Source of the DNA: Cristatella mucedo
Lineage: Eukaryota > Bryozoa > Phylactolaemata > Cristatellidae
Reading direction: 5' to 3'
Assembly (NCBI GenBank): GCA_009760855.2
Contig: WPIO01000106.1
Coordinates: 201,001-265,000 of the forward strand
Length of the DNA: 64,000 nucleotides
Shown: positions 11,442 to 21,654 of the stretch, piece by piece
How positions within the stretch are numbered: the first letter of the stretch is position 1
How the letters are laid out: each line of letters starts with the position of its first letter
The notes under the pieces: generated by a model
Database searches by the model: none
The model's input: only the letters and a program-made list of their open reading frames with translations
Told to the model about the DNA's origin: nothing
Position numbers and translations under genes: made by a program

Positions 11442-14400
11442 GTAGGTGCCAGCCCTGCCCTAGTCTGTGCCAGCTTCCGGAGGCTTCCAGAGGCTTCCAG
11501 TGCTGCCTCTTGCTGTCTGTCTGTCTGTCTGTCTCTCTTCCCTCTCCTCTCTCCTCTCCTCTCTCCTCTCTCCTTCTACCATTCCTATCAAAGGCACTGG
11601 AGCGAGTCGTGGCAGACCAGCTGAACTCATATATTGAAACGTCAAACCTTTCTAGTAATTTTAGTTTTTAGAGCTAATCACTCCACAGAGTCAGCATGCT
11701 TCGGGTGTACAACGACCTACCTTACGAATGTAGACATGACTAGAGGATCTCTGCTCGATCTTTCGGCAGCTTTTGATACTATCGATGACCAAGTCCTTCT
11801 TGAGCACCTCTCATCTCGCCTGGGCATCACCGGCAATGCATTGCAATGAATGGACCAGGTCTTATCTCAGTGGGAGACTCCAGAGTATTGATGTAAATGG
11901 ACAAAGATCATCCGAGGCGCCTCTGAAATATGGAGTGCCTCAGGGCTCCATGCTTGGTCCTGTTCTTTTCACGGTTTATAACCTTTGCTTATAACTATTG
12001 GTTAACCATTAGCCATAACCATTTATAACCATGGTTTATAACCATCTTATTCATGTTGTTTTCAAGCATGATATCACTCACCATTCAATCGCATTTCCTT
12101 TTGCAGCAAATGTAAAGTGCCTAGTAAGAGAGAACTCTGAGGGTGCTTAATCAAGTGTTATTATTATTGTCTCTCACTTGCTCTCTCTCTCCTCTTCTCT
12201 GGCCCAATGTCCCTGCCCATCCTCTAGAGTTGTGCTCTCTTTCGTTCGGGTTCTGTGCTACAGCCACCATTGCTGCTGCTGCTGCATGGTTCTTGCAGTC
12301 AGGCAATATCTGTGCTCGCCTACTTAGAACGCATGGCTGCGCTGGCCTGTGCCGTATGCTCCGCTGCCGAGCTTTTGTGGCCTGCTGACTGGGCCATCAA
12401 GATGCTGTTACTGTAAACGGCCATCCACGGCACTTAATATGCAGCTTGCCAGCCTTGTCCAATAATAACTCTTTGTGGTGTAGGCATTAGTCACTGGGTT
12501 GCACTCCCTGGCTGTGTTTACGTTTACATACAGGTATCCTCACGGCCGTACGGCTACATTACACGGCCATAGGCATTAGGAAGTAGTGCCTATCAATGGC
12601 CGTGCAGTGTAGCAGTCAGAAGGTGCACGTTTCTCCAATGGCACGAGCACGGAAAGCGGAACGTTAATTTTTTTTACATTAAACCCTAACAATAGCAGAG
12701 AACAGAAACCCTACAATATTGTCTGTTACGTTACAGTACTTGTTGCTTAGTGATACAGCAGTAGCGACCTTTATTACATAGCGACCGAGAGTTTATCCGC
12801 TGAGCTAGAGAAAAAAGTGACACGTTACGGCACGTGAGCGACGCGATATTGATTCTTTGTGACTCGACTTTTGCACGACTTCCGACCTGGCTACTAACTA
12901 GTAGCGAGAAAATCTGACTCGGAGCAAAGTTTGGTCTGCTCTGACAGAGGTGTCTGCTCGTCGGCGAGTCATTTGGCCTACCCCAGGGCTGCTCGGATTG
13001 GGACGAGTCGCCTGTCCAACTTAAATAATGGGCAATTGTGTGCTCCTGCTTGCAGCATTTGAGCTCTATCTTGACTGTCTGGTCAAGTTAGGTCCGCATG
13101 CATTGCATCCAGTTGTACTGCTACCAGAACTAGTGAGGATTAGGCAGACGTAACACCCTGGGTGTCAGTCTTAAGTAGAATTAATTTATTTCATGCTCAG
13201 TTGTTGTGTGCTTCAGCCTTTTTGCTTTCCCGTTTTCAATTGCCAAAAAATGACTTACACATGGGCTGCCGGAGTTGTGGGCTCCGAGGCAGAAGAATCC
13301 TTCGAGAAGATTCGAGCCTCGAAGGGAGGGGCAGGGCCAGGGGCAGGGCTGGACTCAGCTGCAAGCAGCTGGATGTCATGCACAGCTTAGGCGGTAGTTA
13401 CCCTAACTTATTGGTAGCCGACACACAGGCTTTCAGCTTGTCTGCCCTCCGGGGACTTTCGGAAGTAGCAACACATTTTCGGGGCAGCTGCCCGCTTGCT
13501 GAGCTGGAACTTTGAACTTTCAGCTCCTTCGTTTTGATCGAGTCGCTTGCTCGGACTAGCCGGCTCATTCCTCAACTCGTCTGCTGCCTCGCTTGTCGAA
13601 TCAGCGGTCTACTTTGTAAAAAAAAAAACAACAAAAAACAGTGACCCTGAAAGACGGTCAGATCTGCCACCTCGACCTGCTGCCTAGTAGGCGAAACTGC
13701 AAGCTGGTAGCTCAAACCACTTGACTGCCGGCCAAAACGACTTCCACTTTCGTCCTCGGCATAATTAAGCGACTTCCTGAGCAACTCGTTCCCCGTTCCT
13801 CCTTCTACTCGTTGAGAAAGTTAAGGAAGCCTACACCGAATTCGTGCTGCCAGCTATTCTCCGTACGGCTCTCTTAAAACTTGCCCTTGGAAGTTTGGGA
13901 GCATAGAAAAATGACTAATATAATCGAATGTGGCTGGAGAATAAGAAGAAGGAAAGGGAGAGAGAAGAATGGAGAGAGCATAAGAGGTCTGCATAATGCT
14001 GACGATGGGATCGTTTTTTGCCCATCCTTTAAACAGGAACTGAAAGGGCCTGCTGAGATTTAGATTTGCTGAGACTTGGCAGATGGTGAGCCGCGATGGC
14101 TCACAAGGTAAGGCGGTTGCTTTTCACGACCTCGACCCCGAGGTCGTGGGCTCGAATCCTGCAGTGGGCGATCCTTTATCGCCATTGCAAGCGGTGGTGA
14201 TTGCCGTAAAGGCTCTTCTGTCGCTATACAAAAGAGGCTGTTAAATCAGCTATCATTGAAGCTGCATCCCAAGTAGTGTCACTTGTGCCAAAGGGAAGTG
14301 CATCACTTAGAGATCAAGTCGTGAGAATAGTAGCTGCTGCTACAGGTTGGCAAATGCTGTTACGTGCAGGTCAAGTTCATAGCCTCGTGAGCTTGTTTGC

Positions 14401-17400
14401 CTACTATTGGCCCTTGCTTCAAGTCAGGAAGTGGCTCCACTCCCTTTTTTTATTGATTGTCTTCAAGCCTTGATACTGTAATGCAATGTATCTCCGTCTG
14501 TAAATCCACAAAGACCAAGTGGGTGTTATGCAGGAGTATTGTATATTTCGGTGCCCATGCTGTAGCCAAAAGACTTCATCTCACACAGCAGCGAGAAAGT
14601 GTTGAGCACAGCTGAGTCGGGAGGGCGGTCGAGGAAATGATTAGCATGAAAGTAGCAGCACAGGATGGCTGGAAAGGATGTGCCATAGTCGGCAGCAGGA
14701 GAGTAGATGTCATAGCGTAAGAATCGTGCAAGCGAGTTCCACAGTGTCTAGGACCTGCAGACCAAAAGCTTTTGTCGCCAACGGTCTTTAGGCTGAGGAA
14801 TGAAACAGCTAGTATTTTAGTGTTCATACAGGACCTGAGGGCACAAGGAGGATGAAACTGGTGCAGCTGTTGAGCCTCGGTATGAAGGAGCAAGCCAAGC
14901 GGTGGCTGGCCTCGTGGGTCAGCATAAGAACTTGACTCTATGTTGTGTGCATATGTAGATGTGTCGGCTACTACTCGGATCGTCTCGTGGGCACGGCTGC
15001 CACCTTTGCAAAGCCGAGTCAAAAGTGAGGCAAAGGCGAAGCGATAACCCGGTGGTTCCGTTAGGCCGAGGTAATACTGCTTTTACACGGCTAAAGCGAG
15101 TTTCACCACCAGGCCTCTCAAACTTACGTGCCGAATATGTCGAACAAGTGCAGATTTCCCTTTCTCAGTTTCTGTAAGGGACATGACAGCAGGTCTTATT
15201 TGGCAAGTGACTCGTCGCAGACTGTCCGGTGGCAGAGCAGAGTTTGCTTTTGTCAACCTCGCTCCTCCAACCTTGGCTCCCCCCCCCCCCGTGCTGCTCT
15301 GCTCTGGCACTTCACTTCTTCTTCTCTCTCACAGCTACATGCGTGCTAGGCGATCAGGCCGCCGGGCGATCAACCTCCGAGGCGCCTTGCTGCCCCCTTT
15401 GCTTACCGGCGCTGCTACGCCATTGAGAACGCATGCAAAAGGCATCTCGTGAATCTCATTTACATTCGGAGCTTGCCAACTTGCTGCTTCCAACTGCACA
15501 CGGCGACTGGCGCTGAGAGAGCCGGCTCGTCCAGCGAGGAGGAGTCGTTTGCCACCGGGCGTACCGGACAGTAGAGCACTGTGCACTGGATACCCTGCAC
15601 ACACCACTCGCTCGCTCACTTCCCTACTCCGTCCCAGCTTCTCTCCACCGAGCGTGCGCCCCTCTCTCTCTCTCTCTCCCTCTCCTTTCTGTCGATCCGG
15701 TCTTTCTGTCTATCACGGTCGTGTCGTCAGTCTGCTGCTGCTGCATCTTTTCTCTTTTGGGTGCCGCCACCACAGTGCTGAGCGACTCTGCTAGGCTAGC
15801 TGTGCATGTCACATCTAACCGTGTTGTGCTTGTTGACGTTGGGCATGTTACCACTAGACGTTTGATCATGCTTCCTTAACAGCGTAAGTAAAGTGCCTAG
15901 AAAGAGATTACAAACTCTCTTAATGCATCACACATTTGTATTACTATTATTATTAGCTGCACCGCTGCCGGCATGCAGTGCTTAACCGCTCTTGCTGTTT
16001 CTCTCGTGCGACAGATGGTTCGTCGGGCCGAAGGATGTGTGGCAGCAGGCCAGCGATGAACCTTCGCCTGCCATCGAGGGTCGCCAGCGTCCGAGCCATC
16101 CCCGGCGCCGACCCAGCGACGGCGGCAGACGATCAGCGCAGCCAGACGAGCGGTGACGATGGAGGCAGCACAGGCGGCGGCGAGCTGACGGTCGCCTCTG
16201 CCGGCCGAAGCCAGAGGAAGGCAGATCGCAAGTGGTACAGCTGCAGCGAGTGCAACAAGATGTTTGGCGCCAAGTCGCACTATGATGATCACGTGACAAA
16301 GCACAGTAACGCCAAGCAGTTTGAGTGCCCTCTCTGCGGCAGGGCGTTCAAGTTCAAACGCGGCCTTCGCGAGCATGCCCGCGAAAACCACGGCAGCAAC
16401 ACGCACTCCGGACTCGATGGGGAGGCGCTGCTACGGCAGTACTCGGCCGGCGATCAGGGTTTTTCCGCAGCCTCTGCCGGCGGCGAGTCGGCGGACGCTG
16501 CTCGCGTGAAGGTCGAAGACTCGACGGAGCCGACGGCGGAAGTGGCCGACAGCTGCGACGATAGCACGTCGCAGCCGCCGCCTGTGCTGCAGAACAGCAG
16601 CGCCGACGGCGGCGCCGACGGCGCCTTCGCTCTACCGGAGCTCGAGCAACCAGCTGCCGGTGTTCTGGCGGCCGCCGGCGGCTACATCGGCGGCGGCAGC
16701 AGCTCGCACCTTGCCGCGGTCGCGCCGGCGATGGAGCGGCGGGGCCTGTGCGGCTCGTCCCAGCGTCCCCATGACGACGACGTGCCTCCGCCGCTGGACG
16801 ACGAGTGTCGCGACGTGGACGTCGAGTGCATGGACCACGACGATGACGAAGACGGTGGCCACTACGAGGACCAGGACAGCGACGTCGGAGGAGTAGGAGG
16901 AGGAGAGGACGTTGGCGCCACATCGGCAGCAGTGACGTTGAGGGTAGGCTCGGCAGGAACTAGCGACCGGCAGTCGTCGAGCAAGGCTCGGAGGCCCGGC
17001 ACGCTGCTTCGGCAGTCGTCGTCAATGCCGTCGTCGAAGCGGCAGCTGAAGCAGCCCACCGACCAGCAGCAGCAGCGGCGGCAACGGCAGCAGAGCGTCT
17101 CGCCCGACCCCGTATTCGCCGCTGCCGCCTCGTTCGCCGGTAGCCCGCACGGCAGCAGCCGCGGCTCGGCCGGCGAGGCGCCCGCCTCGGGCGGCGGCAG
17201 CTTCCCGTGCGTGCTCTGCCCGAGCCGGTTCAAGTACAAGCGCGGTCTCGTCAGCCACGTCAAGCGCAAGCACCTGGACAACGAATGCAGCTCCGCCAAT
17301 GATCGCGAAGTCGCTCAGCAGACGCTCGGACGCTTGGGCAACCCGCGCCTGCTCGCCGCCGCCAGGAAGCGCAGTGGCCTGCCGAGCGGGGCCGGCGGCG

Positions 17401-18268
17401 GCGTGAAGCAGCAGGGTTCGGCCTCTGGCGGCCGCCTCGACGGCGTCGCCACGGTGGCGGCCGGATTCGAAAGGCGGGAGGAGGCGAGCGACGCGGAAGA
17501 ATGGGACGACGAGGGCGAGGACGGCGACGAGGACGCCTCGTTGCAGGCGACCTCGGCGGATGCATCGGCCGATGCCTCCGGAAGAGGAGGGAGAGGCAAG
17601 CCAGAGAGGCAGGCGGCCAGGAGCAGCAGCAGCGGCGGCAGCTCGAGCGCCGCCGCGCAGACGCCGGGTTGGCTCGCCGAGCTGAAGTGGAGCGCCGACA
17701 GGCTTCGATTCGGCGGCGGCGGCAGCAGCCATTCTCAGGCTGCGTCCCCGGCGTCTGCTAACGGCGGCAGCAACAGCAGCTGCGACGGGTCCGGCAGCCA
17801 GCCGGAGAGCCGGAAAGCTGCGGCTCGCACAGCCAGCGCGGTCTCGAGGGCACCGAAAAGAGCGGGCGACGCAGATGACGATCAAGAGGAGAGCCGAGGT
17901 GAGCACGGCTTGCGACGGCGACATGGTCGCGAGCGACTCGTGCCCAGAGACCCGCGGCAGCAGCTTCAAAGCCTGATGCGAGCTCGGTCTTCCCCCACAC
18001 ACGTGCGCACACCCGTGGGCCCTGCCCGCCCGCCCCAGCAGTGGAAGGGCTTGGTCAGCCGGTTCGTGCCCTGGCTCGTCGTTGCCGGGCTCGATGTGCA
18101 GGCGCTGATCGATGCGCCGCCGCCGCGATCGTTTCAGGTCCTGACGACTCGTCGGAGGCGGCAAAGCGAGAAGCGGCAGGCAGCACCGACCATCGGTCAT
18201 CGGGCGGCAGCAGCGGCAGCAGCAAACGACTGCGCCTAGGTGAAGAGGTTTCCACGGTCCGCGCCTAG
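11033..18268 (+). CDS. ZAD-like / C2H2 zinc-finger protein, gene span (3 coding exons)
   Basis: Probable nuclear DNA-binding regulator. Coding exons are 11033-11441, 16015-17898 and 18138-18268, joined at phase 1 both times, giving 807 residues. The N-terminal exon has two cysteine pairs (C22/C25 and C63/C66) spaced as in a zinc-finger-associated domain (ZAD), a dimerisation module common in arthropod zinc-finger proteins. Exon 2 encodes three C2H2 fingers at about residues 213-233, 241-262 and 535-556. The last two share the core FKxKRGL. Long Ser/Gly/Ala-rich and acidic linkers separate the second and third fingers. If the last intron is not removed, the frame stays open to 18239 and gives 877 residues with a different, Arg-rich tail. 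The start ATG 11033 follows a likely acceptor at 11024-11025, so the gene probably has upstream noncoding exon(s). DNA target and orthologue are unknown. Confidence 0.82.
11580..12170 (+). mobile_element. L2/CR1-like LINE fragment, internally deleted (family A)
   Basis: Reverse-transcriptase motifs LSAAFDTIDDQVLLEHL and YGVPQGSMLGPVLF are visible, broken by stops and frameshifts. The sequence then jumps to the family 3' end (GTAAAGTGCCTAG...GAGGGTGCTT) and an ATT-rich tail. Lies in an intron of the zinc-finger gene. Confidence 0.8.
12171..14087. other. Intron sequence of the zinc-finger gene
   Basis: No exon seen apart from the inverted repeat listed separately. Open frames around 13162-13515 look like chance. 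Confidence 0.45.
12553..12613. repeat. Imperfect inverted repeat, 23- and 27-bp arms, 11-nt loop
   Basis: Left arm 12553-12575 and right arm 12587-12613 match apart from two substitutions and a 4-bp indel. Both carry CACGGCCAT. Confidence 0.75.
14088..14260 (+). mobile_element. tRNA-derived SINE (family 1), best copy
   Basis: Head GAGCCGCGATGGCTCACAAG with a B-box-like GGGCTCGAATCC, body GGCGATCCTTTATCGCC, tail GGCTCTTCTGTCGCTATACA...GGCTGTTAAATCAGC. Reference copy for the family here. Confidence 0.75.
14478..15022 (-). mobile_element. LINE-like family C, 3' portion
   Basis: Starts with a TGTAATGCAATGT-type tail and the conserved 3' segment (ACTCCACAAAG...TGGGTGTTA...GCAGGAG). The adjoining - strand frame includes KTVGDKSFWSAGPRHCG, resembling the C-terminal end of CR1-type ORF2 proteins. 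Confidence 0.6.
15023..15784. other. Intron sequence of the zinc-finger gene
   Basis: Moderately GC-rich, pyrimidine-rich near 15655-15690, a C run at 15281-15290. No exon recognised. Confidence 0.4.
15785..15955 (+). mobile_element. LINE family A, 3' end only
   Basis: 3' UTR segment with GTAAAGTGCCTAGAAAGAGA and an ATT-rich tail. Ends about 60 bp before the acceptor of the main zinc-finger exon. Confidence 0.7.
16015..17898 (+). CDS. Zinc-finger gene, main exon with three C2H2 fingers
   Basis: The acceptor CTCTCGTGCGACAG ends at 16014, and the split codon joins as G|AT (Asp). Three C2H2 fingers begin at cysteine codons 16242, 16326 and 17208. All have the C-x2-C-x12-H-x3/4-H spacing. The remainder is strongly biased: runs of Gly, Ser and Ala, acidic clusters and a Gln/Arg-rich stretch near 17065-17095. 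GC content is very high, typical of the coding exons here. The donor GCCGAG|GTGAGC at 17898/17899 is strong but is followed by open frame, so the exon may also be read through to 18239. Confidence 0.85.
18138..18268 (+). CDS. Zinc-finger gene, probable terminal coding exon
   Basis: The acceptor TCGTTTCAG ends at 18137. Joining to donor 17898 keeps phase 1 (G|GT = Gly) and gives a Ser-rich tail ending in SSKRLRLGEEVSTVRA, with a basic cluster KRLRL. The stop is TAG at 18266-18268. This tail matches the composition of the preceding exon better than the Arg/Pro-rich read-through tail, which is why I prefer it. This is inference from splice signals and composition. Confidence 0.6.
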
Positions 18269-18296
18269 CTTGGAGAAGGGTCGAAGCGGAAGTCCC

Positions 18297-18330
18297 AGTC
18301 TTGCCTCGGCTCGACTGACGAGGCAAGACT
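18297..18330. repeat. Hairpin in the 3' UTR, 12-bp arms, 10-nt loop
   Basis: AGTCTTGCCTCG (18297-18308) and its exact complement (18319-18330). Confidence 0.85.
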
Positions 18331-18930
18331 CGCAGTGTGCGCGGCAGCGACTGCAGTGGAGCAGCGTGTAGGCGTCTCTCCAAGGAACTGCCTGCTGCGG
18401 CCAGTCCCTCTCGGCGGAGTGCGCCGAGCCGGCGGACGCCGCGCTGCAGCGGCCACTGCCTCGCGGTAGCGGCTTCTCTAGAGGAGAGTTGGTTTAGCTA
18501 CGGGAGTGCTGGCCTAAGCCGGCACTCGCGAGCCTGTAATTAATTAACTGTTCTGTTTTTATGTTCGTTGTATTTTGTGCATCCAGCTTTTCTGATTGTC
18601 CAATGATTCATTCCTATAAGGCGAGCCGTTCAACCTTATGCAAGGCGAATGGTGAGCAATCTGTTCTCTCTTTTGGTACGAAGCACGGGGTCACGTGTCT
18701 TGTCCTAGTAGCGCTAGTAGGTGCGAGCTCTCTCGCTCTTCCTCGTGGCGGCAGGGTGCCAACGGATGAGGACTTTTCGAGTAATAGCAGACGTCAGCTT
18801 CGTTCGCCGCCCGAGATGTACGCTTCTCCTCTGGGGCGGAAGCTGATTGTATTCCATTGAGGCTCAGCAGCTCTCACCCTCTCCTGCCCTGCACCCGAGT
18901 CCCGGTACCGAGAATCCGCGACGTTTGTTC

Positions 18931-18936
18931 AATAAA
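18931..18936 (+). terminator. Polyadenylation signal AATAAA
   Basis: Canonical AATAAA about 660 bp downstream of the stop, followed by TGTTTACC and GTTTTGGCA, which could serve as the downstream U/GU-rich element. It is the first convincing poly(A) signal after the zinc-finger gene. Confidence 0.55.
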
Positions 18937-18960
18937 TGTTTACCGCTTGACGTTTTGGCA

Positions 18961-20117
18961 TCAATGGGCATGCAGGCAGGCAGGCAGGCACGAGCTTGCC
19001 ATGAAATGGGTTCGGCTCGAGCCGAATGAATACAGATCGCTCCGATGAGATGCTGCGATGCGTCAGCAGAACACGGAGGCGGTTCAGCCGATGGCCGACC
19101 GAGGGAGCAAGCTTCGTTAACGTAGCAACGGTGTGCTGCTGCAATATTGACCGGTCGTTCGTGTTCGTAGTCAAAGCCACTCATTGTTACAAGTCCAAAC
19201 GTGGACGATCGAGCACAGGTACTAGCAGCAGCAGTCGGCAGACTTGTTGTGCTACAGTAGAACAGAACTGAAGCTGCTGCACCTCTAGTATACGCCGCCC
19301 ACGTGGCAACGAGTTGAGGCAAGAGTCAAGAGATTTTTCGCAGACGCTCAGACGTCGCGGTTTCACTCTCGGCTGTCGCCGCAGTAACCAAAGCGTGCGA
19401 CTAAATGAAGCGATTTCTTTGCCGGATGCCACGCCCCTCCGGGTTCTATTAGTCTCAGGCCTTTGTTTCAGCATCTGCGTAGCTGTTAGCTCGCAGTTTG
19501 CAGCAAGTGTGCAAGCAATCGGCTCCAACTTGACGCGTTAGTAGAGGCAGCCTCGGTCCGGTTTCACTGGAAGTTGGGAAATGCAGCGCCTTCGTGAACG
19601 GCTGCCTGACTGACGTTCATCTGCTGATCTTTGTCGTATGTCGCTCCGAAGTTCAAAGGACAAGCCAAAAACGACCACTTTTTTGTGGCTCTGAAATGTC
19701 CTTAAAAAGAAATGGACACTGAGCAGCCGCAAAATCGTTCGAGACACTTTCACGGTCGATTTGTGTCTCCAATTCAGCCGTGCACGCCGCACCTCGTGAC
19801 CTTGTACATTGTATGTTAGCCCGACTGTCAGCTTCAGCTGCTGTGATTAATTTTTACGAATTTTTTTTACCTCGCTCTCATGCCACACGAAGCTGACTGA
19901 CAACCTCAAAATTTTGCTATGTCACAGTAGACTAATTATTTGCAAAGGCCATTTGTTTTGGCGACGGTCGCGAATTAAGTTTTATTATTTGCCAAATACG
20001 TAACTGGAAATTATTGGTACTATATATTATACATTAAATATTTGAATAATATACACATGCATATAAAATAAACATATTAAAATAATAATTGAATAAAAAT
20101 AAAAGTAATATTTGAAT

Positions 20118-20118
<1 letters not shown>
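18961..20118. other. Intergenic, no gene recognised
   Basis: Mixed composition falling to AT-rich after 19830. No supported exon. Confidence 0.45.
19011..19026. repeat. 16-bp perfect palindrome
   Basis: TTCGGCTCGAGCCGAA, just beyond the end of the zinc-finger gene. Confidence 0.6.
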
Positions 20119-20163
<45 letters not shown>

Positions 20164-20165
20164 CG
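20119..20165. repeat. (TA)n(GT)n microsatellite
   Basis: About 12 bp TA then about 30 bp GT, continuing as GTGCGTGCGCGTGTG. Confidence 0.95.
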
Positions 20166-20219
20166 CGTGTGTATGTGTTAGTATTAAACTATTTAAAATG
20201 TATTTGCCAAGACGAAACA

Positions 20220-21270
20220 ACTGCCCGCAAGGCGTGCGACGGCAGTTTTCGCAATGTCCGAGTATCGTCATTGGGCTGCCTGTCGTGCCATTGGGCAGCT
20301 CGCCCTTCGACCTTGCAGCCGTCCCGCGGAACGACGCGTCGAGCCTCTCGCGCGAATCTCGCAACTTCTGGCGGCTAACTGGCTAGACTCCGAGTGCAGC
20401 TGCCCCGGCGAGTCTGGCGCGCTCGGCAGTTTCGCCGGGTCTGTCAGCGAGGCTGGCGAACGGCAGCGTCAGTAAGCCGGCTCGCGCCGGCGTCCAAACG
20501 AGGGGCGGCGCGGCAGTCACATTCCTCGGATGTTGGGTGAGTATCGGAACTCGCGGCGGCTGAGCAAATGCTGACCGGCTGCGCGGGTCTTATAGTCCTT
20601 ACCGAGAAGTCATTTCGGCGGTGGCGGCGTAAGAGATTTTTCTCCACTCGCCGTCGGGTACTTGCCTACTGGCCTACATTTATCCTTTTTGCCGCCGTTG
20701 CTACCGCTGTCGCCCGCTATCTTAGCGTCGTCAGTAATTTAAAAGTACAGCGAGCGGCCCGACGCAGCCGCCGCCGCCGCCGCTGTCTGCCGTGCGCCGA
20801 AAAGGGATTTCGCCGCCGCTAGCGGCTTCTCGCCAACTCCCGCGTCGAGCGACCGAGAGCTCTTCCCACCGAGAGCCTCGCTTCCGACACTCGTTCTCCA
20901 TTCGACGATCGACGCCGGCCTTTAAAGGCTTGGCTTTAAATTTCCGCTCGAAGCCGAATCCCGACAAGTCGCCCTCGACAAGCGGAGAACGGCTGGGTGC
21001 AGGCGTGGCCTTTGGTGGCGGAGGAAGGAAAAACTGTGGCTGTAGCAGACGCCGCAGGAGCCGCGCAGCTCTCCGTTGGAGAGCTTCAAGTACCGGCTCC
21101 AGCTAGCAACTCGCACTCCAGGCGACGTTTGGCAGTTTATGACTTTGGGATTCGTTTACGTCACCCGTGCTCAGATATTAGATATTAGACTGCGCGGAGT
21201 GCTCGATCGGAAGATCCGCACCGGCGCCGAAGCCGCGAATCTGAGGCGCCGGTGGAGCGTGGGCGACGAT
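20220..21270. promoter_or_regulatory. CpG-rich block with no assigned gene
   Basis: GC- and CpG-rich island between AT-rich flanks, with several short open frames but no recognisable protein. It resembles the other CpG blocks that precede genes here, so it may be a promoter of an unseen transcript. No splice-linked coding exon was found on either strand. Confidence 0.3.
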
Positions 21271-21654
21271 TCCGTTGGAAATTCGGGTTATTAATGACCA
21301 CTCCGCCATTGCAGTCAGTGCGCTCGCAGTCAGATAATGATGGACGGCTCTCTTCGAATTGGATGCAGCTTTCATGGGCAACTTTTGTCGAATTACTTCG
21401 GGTTCCGGGTTCAGGTGCGGCTGTGCCAACTAGAACCTTTTTTGCTTAGTCGCGAGTCCTTACTTGATTGTCAATGAGTGACAAAACAGCGAGAATGCAG
21501 GTGGATGAAAGTATGTAGAACATTCCAGCCGCTACTACACCCTACTGACCTTGAACCCTTAAAAAGCTGAGCTCGGCTCATCGTCGAGTTCAAACAATTA
21601 AGGTCTCTGCTTTGTCACCTGGGAACGATTCTCAATTTTTTGTCCTGGTGTACA

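Larger units (their letters stand above)
18269..18960 (+). other. 3' UTR of the zinc-finger gene
   Basis: Noncoding stretch after the stop codon, ending shortly after an AATAAA signal at 18931-18936 with T/G-rich sequence following. It contains a 12-bp perfect stem with a 10-nt loop (18297-18330). The exact cleavage site is unknown. Confidence 0.55.

Noticed and set aside
11580-12000. RT-like peptide as a host gene exon
   Set aside because: Broken by stops and frameshifts and followed by a typical LINE 3' end. It is a dead retrotransposon copy.
15978-16014. Upstream extension of the zinc-finger exon to 15978
   Set aside because: The sequence before 16015 is a pyrimidine-rich tract ending in CGACAG, a good acceptor in the right phase. 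The upstream frame is intron.
17260-18383. Long - strand frames opposite the zinc-finger exon (up to 453 codons)
   Set aside because: Antisense shadows of a GC-rich coding exon. No domains.
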